Assembly: GCA_023412275.1 (NCBI GenBank)
Contig: JAEYNY010000173.1
Location: 1 to 24,206 of the forward strand
Origin: Bacillota bacterium
Lineage (GTDB): Bacteria; Bacillota; Clostridia; Acetivibrionales; DSM-1351
Length of the DNA: 24,206 nucleotides
Direction: 5' to 3'
The stretch's first letter is position 1. Each line of letters opens with the position of its first letter. The position numbers were made by a program, and so were the translations under genes. This document shows positions 23,134 to 24,206 of this stretch, piece after piece. The notes under the pieces were generated by a model. That model had not been told where the DNA came from. It did not search any database and saw nothing but the letters and a program-made list of their open reading frames with translations.

Positions 23134-23985
23134 TTACTCCTTACTCCGGCATTCCTTTTCCTTATCCTTATACAAGCTTAGCTTATACTTTTTATAGGCC
23201 TTTTCATATTCATCCGCAGCTTTGGAATACTCCCCATTTTTATACAGCCTGAAAGCATTTAATGAAGGTTCTAAAATCTCTATTTTAGCCTTGCTTCTGA
23301 GTTTTTCAAGCCATGTATCTAGTTTATCCGAAACGGAAAATTCCCTTACAAGGAGCATTTTCTTATATTCATCTTTAGGGTGGGCTGATTTCGGCATGTC
23401 TTTGTACTGTTTGGTATATTCATCGTATTTTGTGTTGAAGTCGTTTTCATCAAGACTTATTCCATATTCCTTTGCAATACCCGGAACACTCTTTAACTTT
23501 AAAATATATAGTTCAACATCTTTTTTATATTCGGCTTCAGACTTATAATCAAGGCCTTCACTAATACTTGAACCCTCGCCTCCAGCGCCTTCCAAGCTTG
23601 GGTTTACGTATTTATTGTAATAATCATCTATTTCTTTTTGAGTCACTTTGTAACCTGATTCATTGTAAAAATAGTTATCTGCCAGTACTTTTTTGATTAC
23701 TTCCTCGAGAATCAAATCATTAACTTCTTCATCGGTTTTCTGCATCAATGCAGAGTTTCCTTTGTTTCTCTCAAAGAAAATATTTTTTTCATCACGAAAA
23801 ACGCTGGTTTCAACAATTTTACCGTTTACTTTCAGTGCTTGCTCACCGAATACATAGGTTGAAGCTTTTCCGGCTTTTTTAGATATGATAAATACTGTAG
23901 TTATAGCGGCGAGAACAATCAATAAAATTAAACTTATAAGAATTATCCTATTTCGTTTTACAGATAACTTACCTACACTTTGCAT
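23134..23985 (-). CDS. Membrane-anchored SurA/PrsA-like chaperone domain protein
   Basis: A 283-aa protein. A basic start (KLSVKRNR) precedes one hydrophobic segment at about 13-35 (IILISLILLIVLAAITTVFII), a signal-anchor rather than a lipobox. The exported part looks like the SurA N-terminal chaperone fold: ALKVNGKIVETSVFRDEKN, then TDEEVNDLILEEVIKKVLADNYF and GYKVTQKEIDDYYNKYV. No parvulin PPIase domain follows; the C-terminal 60 residues are charged helices (EYSKAADEYEKAYKKYKLS). It probably helps fold or hold secreted proteins outside the membrane. RBS GGGGGAGATG; two overlapping promoter candidates lie upstream. Confidence 0.82.
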   Translation of the reverse strand: MQSVGKLSVKRNRIILISLILLIVLAAITTVFIISKKAGKASTYVFGEQALKVNGKIVETSVFRDEKNIFFERNKGNSALMQKTDEEVNDLILEEVIKKVLADNYFYNESGYKVTQKEIDDYYNKYVNPSLEGAGGEGSSISEGLDYKSEAEYKKDVELYILKLKSVPGIAKEYGISLDENDFNTKYDEYTKQYKDMPKSAHPKDEYKKMLLVREFSVSDKLDTWLEKLRSKAKIEILEPSLNAFRLYKNGEYSKAADEYEKAYKKYKLSLYKDKEKECRSKE

Positions 23986-24001
23986 AGTGTTTCATCTCCC
24001 C

Positions 24002-24050
24002 CTTATACAAATATATAGATAATATTACAATAAATAATAAAAATTTACAA
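24002..24050 (-). promoter_or_regulatory. Candidate promoters of the SurA-like gene
   Basis: On the minus strand, TTGTAA (24045-24050), 17 bases and TAATAT (24022-24027). A second, overlapping set is TTGTAA (24025-24030), 17 bases, TATAAG (24002-24007). Either could drive the gene; AT-richness limits certainty. Confidence 0.4.
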
Positions 24051-24122
24051 TATCATAAAAAAATCAAGCCAATCACCGGATTGTAGGATTACAATACATG
24101 TGTGACAATTAGTAAAAAAATA

Positions 24123-24197
24123 ATGCGGAAAGTGCATCCATAGTGTATGTTTAAGTTACCACACAAAAATATACATTAGGAGGATACATTTCCGCAT
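24123..24197 (+). promoter_or_regulatory. Long inverted repeat around the RBS of the right-edge gene
   Basis: ATGCGGAAA (24123-24131) is complementary to TTTCCGCAT (24189-24197). Pairing can continue inward through TGCATCC/GGATACA and GTGTAT/ATACAT with small bulges. The AGGAGG site and the start codon lie in the second arm, so a folded transcript would hide them. This is typical of some transposase leaders. Confidence 0.5.
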
Positions 24198-24206
24198 GAA
24201 CAGCAT
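24196..24206 (+). CDS. Start of a truncated gene at the right edge
   Basis: An ATG with TTAGGAGGA 12 nt upstream begins a frame reading Met-Asn-Ser before the window ends. Too little is present to identify the product; the structured leader would suit a transposase gene, but this is only a guess. Confidence 0.4.

Noticed and set aside
22989..23252. Open frame of 87 codons on the plus strand
   Set aside because: It lies inside the palindromic element and overlaps the 3' end of the SurA-like gene on the other strand, with no good RBS.

Overview
The window is AT-rich, uses AGGAGG-type ribosome binding sites and looks like a low-GC anaerobic Firmicute. A GH9 cellulase-type gene at the left edge and the general gene style suggest a cellulolytic Clostridium/Ruminiclostridium; the species cannot be fixed from the sequence alone.

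Region 1 (1-2605): a partial GH9 glycoside hydrolase, then a metal-resistance module. The module has an ArsR-type repressor, a DUF318/ArsP-like permease with a ten-cysteine loop, and a divergent 84-aa cysteine-rich protein. Four near-identical palindromes (ATCGTA-N4-TACGAT type) lie in the divergent promoters and just before the permease. A bidirectional terminator closes the module.

Region 2 (2617-16365): eleven genes on the minus strand, behind a good sigma-A-like promoter at 16337-16365. In transcription order they are: a membrane GT2 glycosyltransferase; an intrinsic terminator/attenuator; a UDP-glucuronate decarboxylase (UDP-xylose synthase); UDP-glucose 6-dehydrogenase; a PqqD-like protein; a large radical-SAM/SPASM fusion; a 53-aa five-cysteine peptide (a likely RiPP precursor too short for a standard ORF scan); a second radical-SAM/SPASM maturase; a NifS-like cysteine desulfurase; an unknown cysteine-containing protein; a GlpF-type aquaglyceroporin; and a 784-aa two-domain glycosyltransferase. 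This reads as a radical-SAM peptide natural-product locus joined to UDP-sugar synthesis. A glycosylated, cysteine-crosslinked peptide is a reasonable but unproven product.

Region 3 (16366-18890): a gene-free stretch with strong hairpins, then an arsenite module on the minus strand: Acr3 efflux pump (TTG start), a MarR regulator with cysteine pairs and a palindromic operator, and a C_GCAxxG_C_C family protein.

Region 4 (19116-22821, plus strand): a SpoIID-like/peptidoglycan-binding protein followed by two translationally coupled paralogues of about 400 aa. Their N-termini (Met-Thr-Ala-Glu, with Asp at mature position 17 and Lys near 35) match the layout of proteasome/HslV-type Ntn hydrolases.

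Region 5 (22822-24206): a 293-bp imperfect palindrome resembling a MITE, a membrane-anchored SurA/PrsA-like protein on the minus strand, and at the right edge a long inverted repeat enclosing the RBS and start codon of a truncated gene.
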